Made by a program: the position numbers and the translations under genes
Assembly (NCBI GenBank): GCA_026713705.1
Contig: JAPONY010000032.1
Span: 1-43,206 of the forward strand
DNA from: Gammaproteobacteria bacterium
Lineage (GTDB): Bacteria; Pseudomonadota; Gammaproteobacteria; Poriferisulfidales; Poriferisulfidaceae
Direction: 5' to 3'
Length of the DNA stretch: 43,206 bases
Shown: positions 17,712 to 27,654 of the stretch, piece by piece
Position numbering within the stretch: position 1 is the stretch's first letter
How the letters are laid out: every line of letters begins with the position of its first letter
Notes under the pieces: generated by a model
The model's database searches: none
Told to the model about the DNA's origin: nothing
The model's input: the letters and a program-made list of their open reading frames with translations, nothing else

Positions 17712-19901
17712 TCATTGGCATTCCAGCTTCGCGTAGTCGTACATGAACCACTTGACGCCCGTGTCATTGTTATCAAAACGAACCTGAACCCGCAAATGCG
17801 GGGGCCGACCTTCGTATTCTACGATGATGCCAGGGCCGAATTTCGGGTGCGCCACTGCTGTACCCGGGCTAGGCACGTCCAGGTTGGCCGCAGGGGCCGG
17901 ACGGGCAGCTCCGGCCCCGTACCTTGCCAAAAACGCGGAAGCGGGCGGGACGAAGTCTTCAGGCACCTCGGTCTCAGTGTATTCGTCCGGCAACTCATGC
18001 AGGAAGCGCGACGGGATCAGGCCCGAGGATGTCCGCCCGAAGATCAATCGCTCGTAGGCATGCGTCAGCACCAGTTGCTGCCGGGCGCGTGTCATGCCGA
18101 CGTAGCACAGCCGGCGCTCCTCTTCGAGCGGAGAATCCTCCCGCGTCATCGGCAGGACGCCGTCCTCCAACCCAACGATGAACACCATGGGAAACTCCAG
18201 ACCCTTGGCCATGTGCAGGGTCATCAATTGAACCGCATCCCCGGACGCTCCTTCACCTCGTTCGCCGGCCTGCAGCGCGGTACTGTCAAGGAAGGCCTCG
18301 GTCAGGCCGGGGCTGTCGTCTTCGTCAGGCTCCCAGGCATCTTCGAACGCCGCGGCCGAATTCACCAGTTCCCCCAAGTTCTCGCTGCGCACCTCCTCCA
18401 GTTCCCGGTCGTTCTCCTGGTACATTGCCAGCAATCCGGACTTGTCCAAGATGCGCCGGAGAGCCTCAGCCAACCCGCACCCTTTGGTCTCTTCGCGCAA
18501 GGCCGCCATGCACTCCTCGAATTCTGCCAGCGCACGGCCCGCGCGTGAGGTGGACTGGCTCTTGACCTGTTCCTGCGCCGCAGCAAATAATGATCCATCG
18601 GCAGCAGAAGCAGCGGTACGGACCGCCTCGACCGTCCCCGCGCCGATGCCCCGGGGAGGAACGTTGCACACCCGCTGCCAGGCGACATCGTCGTTCGGAT
18701 TCAGGCATAGCCGCAGATACGCCAAGGTGTCCTTCACTTCGCGTCGCTCGAAGAACCGGATCCCCCCGTACACCCGATAGGGAATTTGCCGGTTGCTCAG
18801 GTTCGTCTCAAAGGGCTGCGACTGCCGGTTCGTGCGGTAGAGCACGGCGCATTCGTCCCATCGCCCTCCCGCCTCCACCCACTGTTCAATCTTTCCAATG
18901 ACACAGGTCGCTTCCACCTTACCGTTCGGCGCGCTGAACACGGTGATCGGGTCCTTTTCGAGCCGGTCGGTCCACAACCGCTTCTGCAAGCGGTCGTCGT
19001 TGTTCCCGATCAGCGCATTGGCTGCTTCCAGCACCGGGGTAGTAGAGCGGTAGTTCTGTTCCAGCGGCCAGACCTGGACATTCTGGTGGTTCTTCTGGAA
19101 GTCAAGGATATGCCGCGGGCGCGCCCCCCGCCAACCGTAAATCGACTGGTCGTCATCACCGACCACGAACAGCGGGCGTTCATCACCCGCCAACAACTTC
19201 AGCCAGGCATTCTGCAGATCGTCCACATCTTGGAATTCGTCCACCAGGAGATGGCGGAACCGCAACTGGTAATGCCGCTGCACAGCGGAATGATTGCGCA
19301 GCAACTCGACACACCGCAGCAACAACTCATCGAAATCCACCAGGCCACTCTGATCGCAGCGCTTCTCATATCGCTCCATGACCTGAAGGCGGATCTCCTC
19401 CCGTTGGTTTTCGGGTTCGATGTGACGGGCGCGCAGGCCTTCCCCTTTTTTCAGGCTGATCCAGCGAATGGCGTCGGAGACATCGCGCGCCTTGCGGGGC
19501 TGGTCAAGATCTCGCAGGATCTGGCGGATCAGGGTTTTCTGATCCTCGCGGTCCAGGATCTGGAAGTTCCCCGGCAGCCCGGCCTCCTCGTGGAAGCGCA
19601 GCAGCATCCGGCGGGCCAGCGCATGAAAGGTTCCGACCCACAGGCCGCCTGCGGACTGCCCCCGCAGCCGCTCGATGCGCTCCCGCATCTCGGCGGCCGC
19701 CTTGTTCGTGAACGTAACCGTCAGGATTTCCTTCGGCTGGATGTCCTGGGTCTTCACCAGCCAAGCGAAACGGTGGGTCAGCACCCGGGTCTTGCCGGAG
19801 CCGGCACCCGCCAGCACTAAGGTGCAATGGTCCGGGTCCGATGTGACTGCGTTGCGCTGTGCCTCGTTCAGGACATCCAGGACCGGATCCGCCGGGATCA
19901 T
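17712..19901 (-). CDS. uvrD: DNA helicase II, UvrD
   Basis: UvrD is an SF1A 3'-5' helicase for nucleotide excision and mismatch repair. The 729-residue product has the Q-motif region LNEAQRNAV, Walker [19 protein letters not shown] (motif II), [13 protein letters not shown] (motif III), QNYRST (motif IV), [25 protein letters not shown] (motif V), [18 protein letters not shown] (motif VI) and a short C-terminal domain ending DYAKLECQ. The ATG at 19901 overlaps the ubiB stop (ATGA) and gives the normal length; the frame extends upstream only through ubiB. It is probably the last gene of a ubiJ-ubiB-uvrD transcript. Confidence 0.96.
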   Translation of the reverse strand: MIPADPVLDVLNEAQRNAVTSDPDHCTLVLAGAGSGKTRVLTHRFAWLVKTQDIQPKEILTVTFTNKAAAEMRERIERLRGQSAGGLWVGTFHALARRMLLRFHEEAGLPGNFQILDREDQKTLIRQILRDLDQPRKARDVSDAIRWISLKKGEGLRARHIEPENQREEIRLQVMERYEKRCDQSGLVDFDELLLRCVELLRNHSAVQRHYQLRFRHLLVDEFQDVDDLQNAWLKLLAGDERPLFVVGDDDQSIYGWRGARPRHILDFQKNHQNVQVWPLEQNYRSTTPVLEAANALIGNNDDRLQKRLWTDRLEKDPITVFSAPNGKVEATCVIGKIEQWVEAGGRWDECAVLYRTNRQSQPFETNLSNRQIPYRVYGGIRFFERREVKDTLAYLRLCLNPNDDVAWQRVCNVPPRGIGAGTVEAVRTAASAADGSLFAAAQEQVKSQSTSRAGRALAEFEECMAALREETKGCGLAEALRRILDKSGLLAMYQENDRELEEVRSENLGELVNSAAAFEDAWEPDEDDSPGLTEAFLDSTALQAGERGEGASGDAVQLMTLHMAKGLEFPMVFIVGLEDGVLPMTREDSPLEEERRLCYVGMTRARQQLVLTHAYERLIFGRTSSGLIPSRFLHELPDEYTETEVPEDFVPPASAFLARYGAGAARPAPAANLDVPSPGTAVAHPKFGPGIIVEYEGRPPHLRVQVRFDNNDTGVKWFMYDYAKLECQ

Positions 19902-21442
19902 CCGCCCCCCCAGTAGAGCAGTGCCAGCCAACCTCCCACCGCGAATGCCGCGATGGCGGTAATCGTCAATCCGATTCGGGCGCGTTTCAGTTTGCGCCGG
20001 GAGACCTTCAGTTCCGTGCGAAGTGCCGGGGAGGGGTCCGGCGGCGGAGCGGCAGCGGAATCTCCGAGAAGACTTTCGATCAACTGCGGCAGGCGGTGGC
20101 GTGCAAGCCGGATTAGCGCAGGCAGGCCGGTCTGCTCGCTCACCCAGCGGTCTATGAAGGGTTTGGCGGTGGTCCACAGGTCGAGATCCGGGTATAGCTC
20201 GCGTCCAACGCCTTCGATGTTGACCAGGGTTTTCTGCAGCAGTATCAATTGCGGCTGCACTTCCATCTGGAACCGCCTTGCAGTCTGAAACAGCCGCAGC
20301 AACAGGTTGGCAAACGAGATTTCGGAGAACGGCCGCTGGAAAATCGGCTCGCATACGGTGCGGATGGCGGCCTCGAACTCCTCCACCCGGGTGCCGGACG
20401 GAACCCAGCCGGATTCCACGTGCAGTTCCGCCACCCGCCGATAGTCATGGTTGAAGAAGGCCGCGAGGTTGAGCGCCAGATAGCGCTGGTCGAAAGCCGA
20501 CAGCGAGCCCATGATGCCGAAATCCACCGCGCTGTACTTCGGCGACTCCGGGGTCTCCCGGGAAATGAAGATATTCCCGGGATGCATGTCGGCGTGGAAG
20601 AAGTTGTGATTGAACACCTGGGTGAAGAAGATCTCCACGCCCCGTTCGGCCAGGCATTTCAGGTCAACCCCGTGGCGCAGCAATTCCTCGCGGTCCGAGA
20701 TCTGGATCCCGTACACGCGTTCCATCGTCATGACGTTCCTCGACGTGTAATCCCAGTACACCTCCGGCACGTACAGCAGTTCGCTGTGCTCGAAGTTACG
20801 CCGCAGTTGGCTCGCGTTGGCGGCCTCGCGCGTCAAGTCCAGTTCGTCGAAGATGATTCCCTCGTATTCGGTCACCAGGTCGACCGGATGCAGACGGCGG
20901 GATCCCGCCCAGCAACGCTCGACAAACCGGGCCAGCCTGTACAGCAGCCGGATGTCACGGCGGATTGTCTTCTCGATTCTAGGGCGCAACACCTTGACGA
21001 TGACATCGGTATCACCCAGGCGCGCCGCGTGCACCTGGGCCACCGAAGCGGAAGCAAGCGGTGTCGTGTCGAACTGGCTGAACATTTCCTGAACCGTCCG
21101 CCCCAGCGATCGTTCGATAGCTTTTCGGGCCGCCTCGCCATCGAACGGCGGCACTCGATCCTGGAGGTGGGCCAGTTCGTCGGCCAGGTCGGTGGGCAAC
21201 AGGTCGCGCCGGGTCGACAGCATCTGCCCAAACTTGACGAAAATGGGCCCCAAATCCTCCAGCGCGCGCCGAATGCGCTCGGCCCTCGGCCGCCGCAACC
21301 GGCGGAACCAGTGCCAGGGCAGCAAATACACCAATCCGCGGGTCAGCCGGAACCGGGACAAGACGATTTCATCGAGACCGTGGCGCAACAGCACCCACGG
21401 GATATAGAGCGGTCGCGCGATAACACGCCCTTGCCAGTTCAT
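19898..21442 (-). CDS. ubiB: Ubiquinone biosynthesis protein UbiB
   Basis: UbiB is an atypical kinase-like (ADCK/ABC1) protein needed for ubiquinone synthesis at the inner membrane. The 514-residue product has the family KxGQ motif ([16 protein letters not shown]), an A-rich loop [13 protein letters not shown], a catalytic-type HADMHPGN and metal-binding VDFGIMGSL, then one or two C-terminal membrane helices ([14 protein letters not shown]). Length is normal. The start overlaps ubiJ (ATGA) and its end overlaps uvrD. Confidence 0.96.
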   Translation of the reverse strand: MNWQGRVIARPLYIPWVLLRHGLDEIVLSRFRLTRGLVYLLPWHWFRRLRRPRAERIRRALEDLGPIFVKFGQMLSTRRDLLPTDLADELAHLQDRVPPFDGEAARKAIERSLGRTVQEMFSQFDTTPLASASVAQVHAARLGDTDVIVKVLRPRIEKTIRRDIRLLYRLARFVERCWAGSRRLHPVDLVTEYEGIIFDELDLTREAANASQLRRNFEHSELLYVPEVYWDYTSRNVMTMERVYGIQISDREELLRHGVDLKCLAERGVEIFFTQVFNHNFFHADMHPGNIFISRETPESPKYSAVDFGIMGSLSAFDQRYLALNLAAFFNHDYRRVAELHVESGWVPSGTRVEEFEAAIRTVCEPIFQRPFSEISFANLLLRLFQTARRFQMEVQPQLILLQKTLVNIEGVGRELYPDLDLWTTAKPFIDRWVSEQTGLPALIRLARHRLPQLIESLLGDSAAAPPPDPSPALRTELKVSRRKLKRARIGLTITAIAAFAVGGWLALLYWGGG

Positions 21443-21999
21443 GGCCGAATGCGGTCGAGCCTCAGCTCAAACCGTTCCAGGTCGTCGCGGAGTCGGTCCA
21501 CCTCGCGCACGAAGCGGTCCAGATCGGAGGCGTTCGGTAGCAACCCCGACTCCTCGTGCAGGTAGTCCCGGGTGTTGCTCTCGGCCGCGGTGCTGAAATT
21601 CCGGGCCACCTGCCGGCATTCCTCGACGGTCCGCATCATTAACCGGGCCGGCACGTCGCCGACGGCACGGGACAGCAGTTCCTCCCAGTCGATGTCCAGG
21701 GTGGCCAGAAAGTCCCGGAAATCCTGCGCAATCTCGCCCTCGCCCTCCAGGCGGATGCCGTCGGCCCGACCACTGAGCACATACCGGACGAAGGCCACCA
21801 AGTGTCCGCTCACCGCGAGGTCGGCCGGTTCTGCCGGTGATTCCACGGCCAATTGTCCATCGGCTGTGCGCAACCCGATGGCGGGCAACGGGAAGAGCTC
21901 CAGCCGGATCGTGCGCTGCCCCATTGCCTGAAGGCGCTTCTGTGCTTCTGCGTCGGTGCGCAGGGCCTGGTCGATAAGGGTGGAAAGCGAAGCGAGCAT
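21439..21999 (-). CDS. ubiJ: Ubiquinone biosynthesis accessory factor UbiJ
   Basis: UbiJ is a lipid-binding SCP2-domain factor that helps organise the soluble ubiquinone-synthesis complex. The 186-residue product has an N-terminal SCP2-like domain (about 15-115, including [13 protein letters not shown] and a [11 protein letters not shown] helix) and a C-terminal charged coiled coil ending [15 protein letters not shown], the usual architecture. In most gammaproteobacteria it directly follows ubiE; here ubiE lies about 16 kb away across inserted genes, so ubiJ must have its own promoter in the 73-base gap upstream. Confidence 0.9.
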   Translation of the reverse strand: MLASLSTLIDQALRTDAEAQKRLQAMGQRTIRLELFPLPAIGLRTADGQLAVESPAEPADLAVSGHLVAFVRYVLSGRADGIRLEGEGEIAQDFRDFLATLDIDWEELLSRAVGDVPARLMMRTVEECRQVARNFSTAAESNTRDYLHEESGLLPNASDLDRFVREVDRLRDDLERFELRLDRIRP

Positions 22000-22074
22000 A
22001 GGCAGACGACCGCTCCCAGAGCGGCGGACTCTTCCCTCAAATTATAGATGGAGGCAAGGCCCTGCCGGTATAAT
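22000..22074. promoter_or_regulatory. Divergent promoter region between ubiJ and the stator operon
   Basis: Two perfect TATAAT boxes point outward: one on the minus strand (22046-22041), about 42 bases before the ubiJ ATG, and one on the plus strand (22069-22074). Neither has a convincing -35. The plus-strand box overlaps the ATG at 22073, so if it is real the first operon gene must start at a later ATG (22085 or 22091). A hairpin CCGCTC-CCA-GAGCGG (22010-22024) would lie in the ubiJ leader. Confidence 0.4.
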
Positions 22075-23740
22075 GCGTAAAATCATGTTCATGCACACGC
22101 GATTGCTTTTGCTGGGGTTGCTGGCATCGCTTGGCAGCACTGGCTACGCGGCAGATTCACCGTTCCTTTCGGGTTCTGATCCCGGGCTGCAGGTCGCCGT
22201 TAGGGTGATTGCGGACGAACCGAAAGAATCAAACCCGGCCGACGACGAATCTGGGGCGGTTGTCCGCCCGAAATTGCCTCCCGCCGACTCTGAGGCGGAA
22301 GATCGGGAAACCGCCGAAAAACCAGAAGAAAGCGCCGATTCTACGAGCGTTTCCGCCGAAACTTCCTCGGTGACGAGCCTCCTTGATTGGCTACGGATGC
22401 TGCTGGAACCTGCAAAGGACCCGGAACCTGCCGGGCAAGAATCAACCGATGAATCAAAAGAAGCCTCCGTTCTTCCCGACGAGACCGGAGATGAGAGTCG
22501 CGAGCCTGGCGGGCCACGGGGCAAGGAGACAGTCTCCGGAAAAGCAGGCTCCGAAACCGAAGCGGAATCAGGCCCCCAGGTTTCCGAGCGGGAAACCGAG
22601 GATGAATCAAGAGAAGCGTCCACTCCTGCGGAAGAATCAGCGAGCGAAGGCGAACAACCGCCCGGGCCTTCTCACGCCTCGCCCGCATCCCCGCCGGAAG
22701 AGAAGTTTCTTGACCGGTTAAGCATTCTGTCCGAGGCCAATGAGAATCCCAAGTCTGCTGGCCAGACACCGGCCCGCGAATCGGAAGAAGCTTCCGCTGC
22801 TCCGGGAGAAGCCGGAGACAAGAGCGATCTCCCATCTGGACACGCCGATGGGAAAACCGACTCCAACGAACCCGCTCTCGCACAAGAGACCGGAAAGGAT
22901 GCCAAGCCTGCCGGGAAGCCCGCTGCCGACGGGGCGGCGAAAGCAACCATGTCTTCCGCGGAAACCGGGGACGGGGCCAGCCGGCCCGCCGGGCGAGTGG
23001 AGAAAAAGACTGCCTCCGACGGAGCCAGTACCGCACAAAAAACCGGAAAAGTTCCCGGCACTGTCGGGCGAGGGTCTGCTGGCGAACCGAAAAGCGCTTC
23101 CATTCCTTCCGGCAATGCCGGGAGAACGCCGGTTCCCGACATGTCCGGCATAGCCGAAAAACCCGGAGAAGCCCCCAGGCTTGCGGAGGAGGCGCCTTCC
23201 GGCGAACCTGAAGGGGATTCTGTTTCTCCGGGAGAAGCCGGGTATGAGGGCGGCCACCCCACCGTGCAGATGCCGGGAATGCCCGGCCTCGGCCAACTGG
23301 GTGCCATTGATGCGGCCATCGGAGAACCCGGTCTTGCAGGACAAGCCAGCCAGGGAGAAACGCGCGAAATGATACTCTCTCGCGCTCAGGGTGTGCTGAA
23401 CCGGGTGGATCAAATTCTGCTCGACGCCCGCACCCGCGCTCGTCAGGAACGGGAGGGGCAAGGTGACAGCGGTGGGGTAATGTTGGAAAATGACTCGCCG
23501 ACAGGTAGAACGCAAGGCGAGGGCGAGGGGGAGTTTGTCGAGGAAGGGGCCGAACGCGGCGGAATCGCCGAGGGCCAGGTCCCCGGTAATGTTCCGACCG
23601 GCAAGGCTCGCCCGGCTCATGGCTACGAGGAGGACGATGACATCGTGGCCCGGCAGGTCTGTGATCTGGCGGAACGGGAAAAGGACCCCGAAGTCCGCAA
23701 GCAACTGGAGAAAAAATGCAAAAGCCTGAAAAAAGGATAG
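22073..23740 (+). CDS. Exported acidic low-complexity protein, first gene of stator operon
   Basis: The product (555 residues from ATG 22073) begins with a signal peptide (LLLLGLLASLGSTGYA). Residues of about 40-420 are dominated by Glu, Ser, Pro, Ala, Gly and Lys in loose repeated modules of the type ESxEAS...PGEAGD, so this part is likely disordered and strongly acidic. A short helical stretch (REMILSRAQGVLNRVDQILLDARTRARQE) follows, and the C-terminus carries DDDIVARQVCDLAEREKDPEVRKQLEKKC, a compact helical motif I have seen as DIVARQ...E.D...R.KL in other gammaproteobacterial proteins. The exact start is uncertain because TATAAT overlaps the ATG. It overlaps the next gene by 25 bases. I assign no function beyond a periplasmic linker or scaffold, which is inference. 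Confidence 0.75.
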   Translation: MRKIMFMHTRLLLLGLLASLGSTGYAADSPFLSGSDPGLQVAVRVIADEPKESNPADDESGAVVRPKLPPADSEAEDRETAEKPEESADSTSVSAETSSVTSLLDWLRMLLEPAKDPEPAGQESTDESKEASVLPDETGDESREPGGPRGKETVSGKAGSETEAESGPQVSERETEDESREASTPAEESASEGEQPPGPSHASPASPPEEKFLDRLSILSEANENPKSAGQTPARESEEASAAPGEAGDKSDLPSGHADGKTDSNEPALAQETGKDAKPAGKPAADGAAKATMSSAETGDGASRPAGRVEKKTASDGASTAQKTGKVPGTVGRGSAGEPKSASIPSGNAGRTPVPDMSGIAEKPGEAPRLAEEAPSGEPEGDSVSPGEAGYEGGHPTVQMPGMPGLGQLGAIDAAIGEPGLAGQASQGETREMILSRAQGVLNRVDQILLDARTRARQEREGQGDSGGVMLENDSPTGRTQGEGEGEFVEEGAERGGIAEGQVPGNVPTGKARPAHGYEEDDDIVARQVCDLAEREKDPEVRKQLEKKCKSLKKG

Positions 23741-24894
23741 CCCCGCTGGTCTTGCTGCTGGCCTTGGCCGGCGGGTGCCAGATGGGGGGCGGCTACGGAG
23801 CTCTGCTTGGCGACCGGTCGGAAGAGTCGGCCGGCGAACCGGTGCCGGAAGAGTGGCATCTGGATGCCGGCATCGTCCAGTTCAAGGGGGCGGTCGACGA
23901 GGACGAGGTGGCCGAAGGGGAAGTGTTCCCTCAAGTTCGGAAAGCAGAAACCCTGTACTTCCCCCAGCAACTGCGCCAAGCGATGCTGCGTGGAGGCGGC
24001 TGGCGGCATGTGTGGGTGATGCCGGAGCGCGCCGTGGTAGACCTGCGCATCGAGGGCGAGATACTAGAGTCGAACGGCTCCGAACTGGAACTGGAAATCC
24101 GCGCCACCGACTCGACCGGCGAACTGTGGCTCGACCGCGTCTACGACCATGAATTCAGCGAAATTGATTACGCGGGCGAAGACCGGGCCCGACCCTTGAA
24201 AGCCTTGTTCGACCGAATTGCGAAAGACCTCTTGGCCGAACGCGACCAGCGGGGTGTGGCGGCCATGAAAGAAGTCCGCGCCGTGGCGGAACTGCGGTTC
24301 GCGAAAGAATTTGCGCCGCAGGCGTTTGAACGCTATGTCGAGACGCGGGGAGACCGCATGCGCCTGGTGTCGCTGCCGGCCGAGGAAGACACGTTGTACC
24401 AGTTGGTGCTGCAGATCAAGGAACGCGACGATCTCTTCATCGAGACCCTGCAGCCATACTCGGAAGGGTTTGCGGAAAAAATTGACACCTCGTACCGTGA
24501 CTGGGCCCGACAAAGCTACTACGAGCGCCGTGCGCATGACGAGAATGTCGCGTCCAGCGTGGCACAAGGGCTCTTGAGTGCGCTGGCCATCATCGGCGGG
24601 GTTGTTGTGGCTGCCGATTCGGGCTCCACCCCGCAGACGCGGCAGCTCGGCCTGATACTGGCGGGGGGCGGTGCCGCAGGTGCCTATGATGCCTATCAGG
24701 ACTACGAGGCGACGGAAATCCACGAGGCCGCACTCAGGGAGCTCGGACAATCGCTTAATCTGGAGGTGGAGCCCCAAGTCGTGCAAGTGGAAAACCAGAC
24801 GCGCACACTTACCGGATCGATCGAAGACCAGTACCAGCAGTGGCACGGAATCCTGAACGAAGTCTACCTGTCGGAACGCGGCGGCCTGAACTGA
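23716..24894 (+). CDS. Predicted lipoprotein of stator operon
   Basis: This 392-residue protein starts with a signal peptide ending in a lipobox, LAGGC, near residue 21, so it is a predicted lipoprotein. The middle (about 60-190) has beta-strand-like sequence with a VVDLRIEGEILESNGSELELEIRATDSTGELWLDRVYD segment resembling outer-membrane assembly-type lipoproteins. Later there is a Gly/Ala-rich hydrophobic stretch (SSVAQGLLSALAIIGGVVVAAD and LILAGGGAAGAYDAY, about 280-325) that could be membrane-active. No named family is recognised with confidence. It overlaps the genes on both sides. Confidence 0.8.
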   Translation: MQKPEKRIAPLVLLLALAGGCQMGGGYGALLGDRSEESAGEPVPEEWHLDAGIVQFKGAVDEDEVAEGEVFPQVRKAETLYFPQQLRQAMLRGGGWRHVWVMPERAVVDLRIEGEILESNGSELELEIRATDSTGELWLDRVYDHEFSEIDYAGEDRARPLKALFDRIAKDLLAERDQRGVAAMKEVRAVAELRFAKEFAPQAFERYVETRGDRMRLVSLPAEEDTLYQLVLQIKERDDLFIETLQPYSEGFAEKIDTSYRDWARQSYYERRAHDENVASSVAQGLLSALAIIGGVVVAADSGSTPQTRQLGLILAGGGAAGAYDAYQDYEATEIHEAALRELGQSLNLEVEPQVVQVENQTRTLTGSIEDQYQQWHGILNEVYLSERGGLN

Positions 24895-25619
24895 TCCCGG
24901 TTGCACTGGCGCTGGCGGCGGGATTGGCCGCAGGAACCGCCGCAGCCGAGAGCCTTCAGGAGCGGGCGCTTCGCTCGATGCTCGATGCGGACTGGGCGCA
25001 GGCGGCAAAACTGTGGGCGCAGGTGGACGGGCAGCGCGCCCGGGACTATCTGCAGCAGGCACGGGCGGAACTCCAGTTCCAACAGACCCGGGCCCTGTTG
25101 AGTGAAGCCATAGCGGCACAACGGCAAGAGGACTGGCAGGCGGCGGACACGGCCTATCTCAAGGCGCTGGCCGTCTCCCCGCATCTGAAGGCGGCCCACC
25201 AAGGCCGCGGGCAGGTCGCCCTGTACATCAAAGCGCACCGGCGGCTTGACGAGTTAAAACTGCCGGACGGCTTGTACGACAAGGTGATTCGAGCCCGGGC
25301 GAAAGAGTGGCTCGCCTTCGTCAAAGAAAAGAAACTCAATGACCGGAAGATTACCAAGACCCGCACGGATCTTGCCGCCGCCCTCAAGCTGGCGCAAGCC
25401 CCGGTCTCCCTGGTCCTGACTTCGGACAACCAGTCCGACATCGAAATCTATGGTGTCGGAAAACTCGGCCGACTTGAGCGCCAGACCCTGCAATTGGTGC
25501 CCGGCGACTATATCGTCGTCGCCAGCCGGCCCGGATACCGGGATGCACGCGCGACATTGAAAGTGCGCCCCGGCAAGCCCACCACCCTTGACATCCGGTG
25601 CACGGAGTCGATCCAGTGA
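24840..25619 (+). CDS. Exported TPR/PEGA-like protein
   Basis: The 259-residue product from GTG 24840 has a signal-like segment (LIPVALALAAGLAAGTAAAES). Residues of about 35-135 look like helical TPR-type repeats (DADWAQAAKLWAQV; QRQEDWQAADTAYLKALAVSPHLKAA). The C-terminal third (about 185-250) is a PEGA-like beta domain with LVPGDYIVVASRPGYRDARATLKVRPG. The GTG lies 55 bases inside the preceding gene, and a later CTG at 24891, overlapping that gene's TGA, would give a more normal signal peptide; the start is therefore uncertain. The stop overlaps the next gene by four bases. Confidence 0.75.
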   Translation: MARNPERSLPVGTRRPELIPVALALAAGLAAGTAAAESLQERALRSMLDADWAQAAKLWAQVDGQRARDYLQQARAELQFQQTRALLSEAIAAQRQEDWQAADTAYLKALAVSPHLKAAHQGRGQVALYIKAHRRLDELKLPDGLYDKVIRARAKEWLAFVKEKKLNDRKITKTRTDLAAALKLAQAPVSLVLTSDNQSDIEIYGVGKLGRLERQTLQLVPGDYIVVASRPGYRDARATLKVRPGKPTTLDIRCTESIQ

Positions 25620-27433
25620 TTCTTGACCACGAGCCGGTTCAGGCCCGTCCCTACCAGCCTCCCGAACGGAAGAGACGCCGGGACCGATCGTCGCCGCCCC
25701 GTTTTCGGGGGGCGGGACTGGTGGTTTTTCTCCTGGTGCTGCTGACGGCCGGCGCCTGGTACGCCACGGAGCAGGCACAGTTCATCAACTTCGAGACCGC
25801 TCCCGCAGAGGCCGCGGTGCATATCGAAAGCCCACACGTGATGGTGGGCGGCCAGGCTTTGCTCTGGCGGGGCCGGCATGCCGCGAACGTGGCGGCAGAG
25901 GGTTATCGCTCCCGGCAGGTGGAATTCGAGGCGGGCGGGGACGCACCCCGCACCGTGCAGGTGACCCTGGAACCCCTCCCGGGCAAACTCCGGATCTCTA
26001 CGACACCCGAAACCGAGGGAGAAGTCCGGGTGGACGGCGAACGCGCCGGAAGGATCGGCGAAACACTGGAAGATCTTTCTCCGGGCCGTCATGTCGTGCA
26101 GGTCAGCGTGGAAGGCTTCGAGAGGCACTGGCAGACGGTGGAAATCGAGGGGTACGGGCGACTGACCGAGATCGAGATACCACTCAAGAAAGTCGCAAAG
26201 CCCGCCTTGCTCACGATTTCCAGTACGCCGGAGGCCGCGGACATATTGGTTGATGGCACCTGGCGGGGGCGCACCCCGAAGCAGGTCACGCTGACGCCGG
26301 GCACCCAGGTGGAGGTCGCTCTGCTGCTCCCCGGCCATACCCCGAACCGTCAAACCTTGAAGCTGAAACCCGGCCGACAAAGCCACGCAGCCCCTTTGGC
26401 CCCCCGCACCGGCACCCTTGAACTGTGGCCGACCCCGGCCAACGCGACGGTTCGCATTGACGGGCGGGTGGAACTCCGTCGCCAGTTGCGGCTGCCGCAG
26501 CAGGCGCACACCATCGAAGTCTCCGCGCCGGGCTACATATCGAAGAAGTATGTCGTGGTGCCGCACCCCGATGCGCCGAAGCAACTTTTCGCAGTCCTGC
26601 AATCACAGGCAAAAGTCGAACATTCCCGGCGCCAGAAGCACGAGCAGGGTCTTGGATTGATCTTCGTTGAGTTCCGCCCTCGCGAATCGTTCGAGGTCAC
26701 CACAACACGCCGCCGCATCCCGGTGCGCCTGACGCGGCCGTTCGCGATCATGGACCGGGAGGTTACCAACGCCCTGTACCAACGCTATCAGTTCGGACAT
26801 GACTCCGGAGAGGTCTTCGGCAAGCGCCTGGATCGGCCAAGCCAACCGGTCGTACGGATCAGCTGGACGGACGCGGCGCTCTTCGCGAACTGGATGAGCG
26901 AACAGGCGGGCGTCCCGCCGTTCTACCGGGGGCGCGACGGACGGGTCGAGGGATTCGACGCGAACGCGACCGGGTACCGCCTGCCGAGCGAGGCCGAGTG
27001 GGTCTGGCTGACCCGCTCCGAAAAGCGGTACGCCTGGGGAGATTTCATGCCGCCTCCGAATCGCTTCGGCAATCTGGCGGATGCTTCCGCCGCCGACATC
27101 GTACAGCCCGTTCTAAAAGGGTATAACGATCGGCATGCCGTCAGTGCCGATGCCGGAAGCTTTCCGCCCTCAGCCCGGGGGTTGTATGATTTGCCGGGCA
27201 ACGTAGCGGAATGGATGCACGACGTGTTTCTCAATAAACTGCGGATCTCGGCACGCCCGGAAGCGGAGCGGATCAATCCGCTGGGTGAAGCCAGCGGCCG
27301 ATACTATGTCATCCGGGGCTTCGGCTGGCGCGACAGTGGGCGCAAGGAGTTGAGCTTGAGCAACCGCCGCTACGACCGCGACCCCAAAGACGATGTGGGA
27401 TTCCGGCTGGCCTACTACCTGGATTCACCGTGA
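25616..27433 (+). CDS. Membrane-anchored PEGA-repeat protein with FGE/SUMF1-like domain
   Basis: From GTG 25616 (GTGA overlap with the previous stop) the product is 605 residues. A basic, Pro-rich cytoplasmic tail (about 1-32) precedes one membrane helix (about 33-50). Four PEGA-like beta repeats follow (about 55-320), with phrases such as ISSTPEAADILVDGTWRG and LPQQAHTIEVSAPGY. The C-terminal domain (about 345-600) is of the formylglycine-generating-enzyme/EgtB/PvdO fold: MDREVTNALYQRY, VRISWTDAALFANWM, YRLPSEAEWVWL, GLYDLPGNVAEWM, RGFGWRD and VGFRLA. The cysteines of catalytic FGE near the RGG motif are absent, so a binding role is more likely than catalysis. It is probably periplasmic and inner-membrane anchored. 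Confidence 0.88.
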   Translation: MILDHEPVQARPYQPPERKRRRDRSSPPRFRGAGLVVFLLVLLTAGAWYATEQAQFINFETAPAEAAVHIESPHVMVGGQALLWRGRHAANVAAEGYRSRQVEFEAGGDAPRTVQVTLEPLPGKLRISTTPETEGEVRVDGERAGRIGETLEDLSPGRHVVQVSVEGFERHWQTVEIEGYGRLTEIEIPLKKVAKPALLTISSTPEAADILVDGTWRGRTPKQVTLTPGTQVEVALLLPGHTPNRQTLKLKPGRQSHAAPLAPRTGTLELWPTPANATVRIDGRVELRRQLRLPQQAHTIEVSAPGYISKKYVVVPHPDAPKQLFAVLQSQAKVEHSRRQKHEQGLGLIFVEFRPRESFEVTTTRRRIPVRLTRPFAIMDREVTNALYQRYQFGHDSGEVFGKRLDRPSQPVVRISWTDAALFANWMSEQAGVPPFYRGRDGRVEGFDANATGYRLPSEAEWVWLTRSEKRYAWGDFMPPPNRFGNLADASAADIVQPVLKGYNDRHAVSADAGSFPPSARGLYDLPGNVAEWMHDVFLNKLRISARPEAERINPLGEASGRYYVIRGFGWRDSGRKELSLSNRRYDRDPKDDVGFRLAYYLDSP

Positions 27434-27654
27434 GACGGCTCTGGCTCATGCCCCTTTTCGCGGTCGCGGCCCTGGCGTGGGCCGAAGAGCCCCCTGCGCC
27501 ACAGGCGGGAGAAGACGAGGAGGACCGGGAGGTGATCGAGGTCCTGACCGAAGAGGACCTCAAGCAGGAAATCCCGTCGATCACGCTCAAGCAACTGACG
27601 CCGAAGGAAACCATTTCCCTCGACGAAGCCGTGGACATGCCCCGTGACATCTAG
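27430..27654 (+). CDS. Small exported acidic protein
   Basis: This 74-residue product from GTG 27430 (GTGA overlap) starts with a signal peptide (RRLWLMPLFAVAALAWA-EEP). The remainder is acidic (GEDEEDREVIEVLTEEDLKQE) and ends SLDEAVDMPRDI. It has no known family. Its tight overlap with genes on both sides supports it being real. It may be a small periplasmic partner of the stator complex; that is inference. Confidence 0.65.
   Translation: MRRLWLMPLFAVAALAWAEEPPAPQAGEDEEDREVIEVLTEEDLKQEIPSITLKQLTPKETISLDEAVDMPRDI

Noticed and set aside
20249-21565. Long plus-strand frame over ubiB
   Set aside because: Opposite a fully conserved ubiB; no recognisable domain, rich in residues typical of antisense GC-rich translation.
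24064-25119. Long minus-strand frame within the stator operon
   Set aside because: Antisense to two genes tied into the operon by overlapping starts and stops; no known motif.
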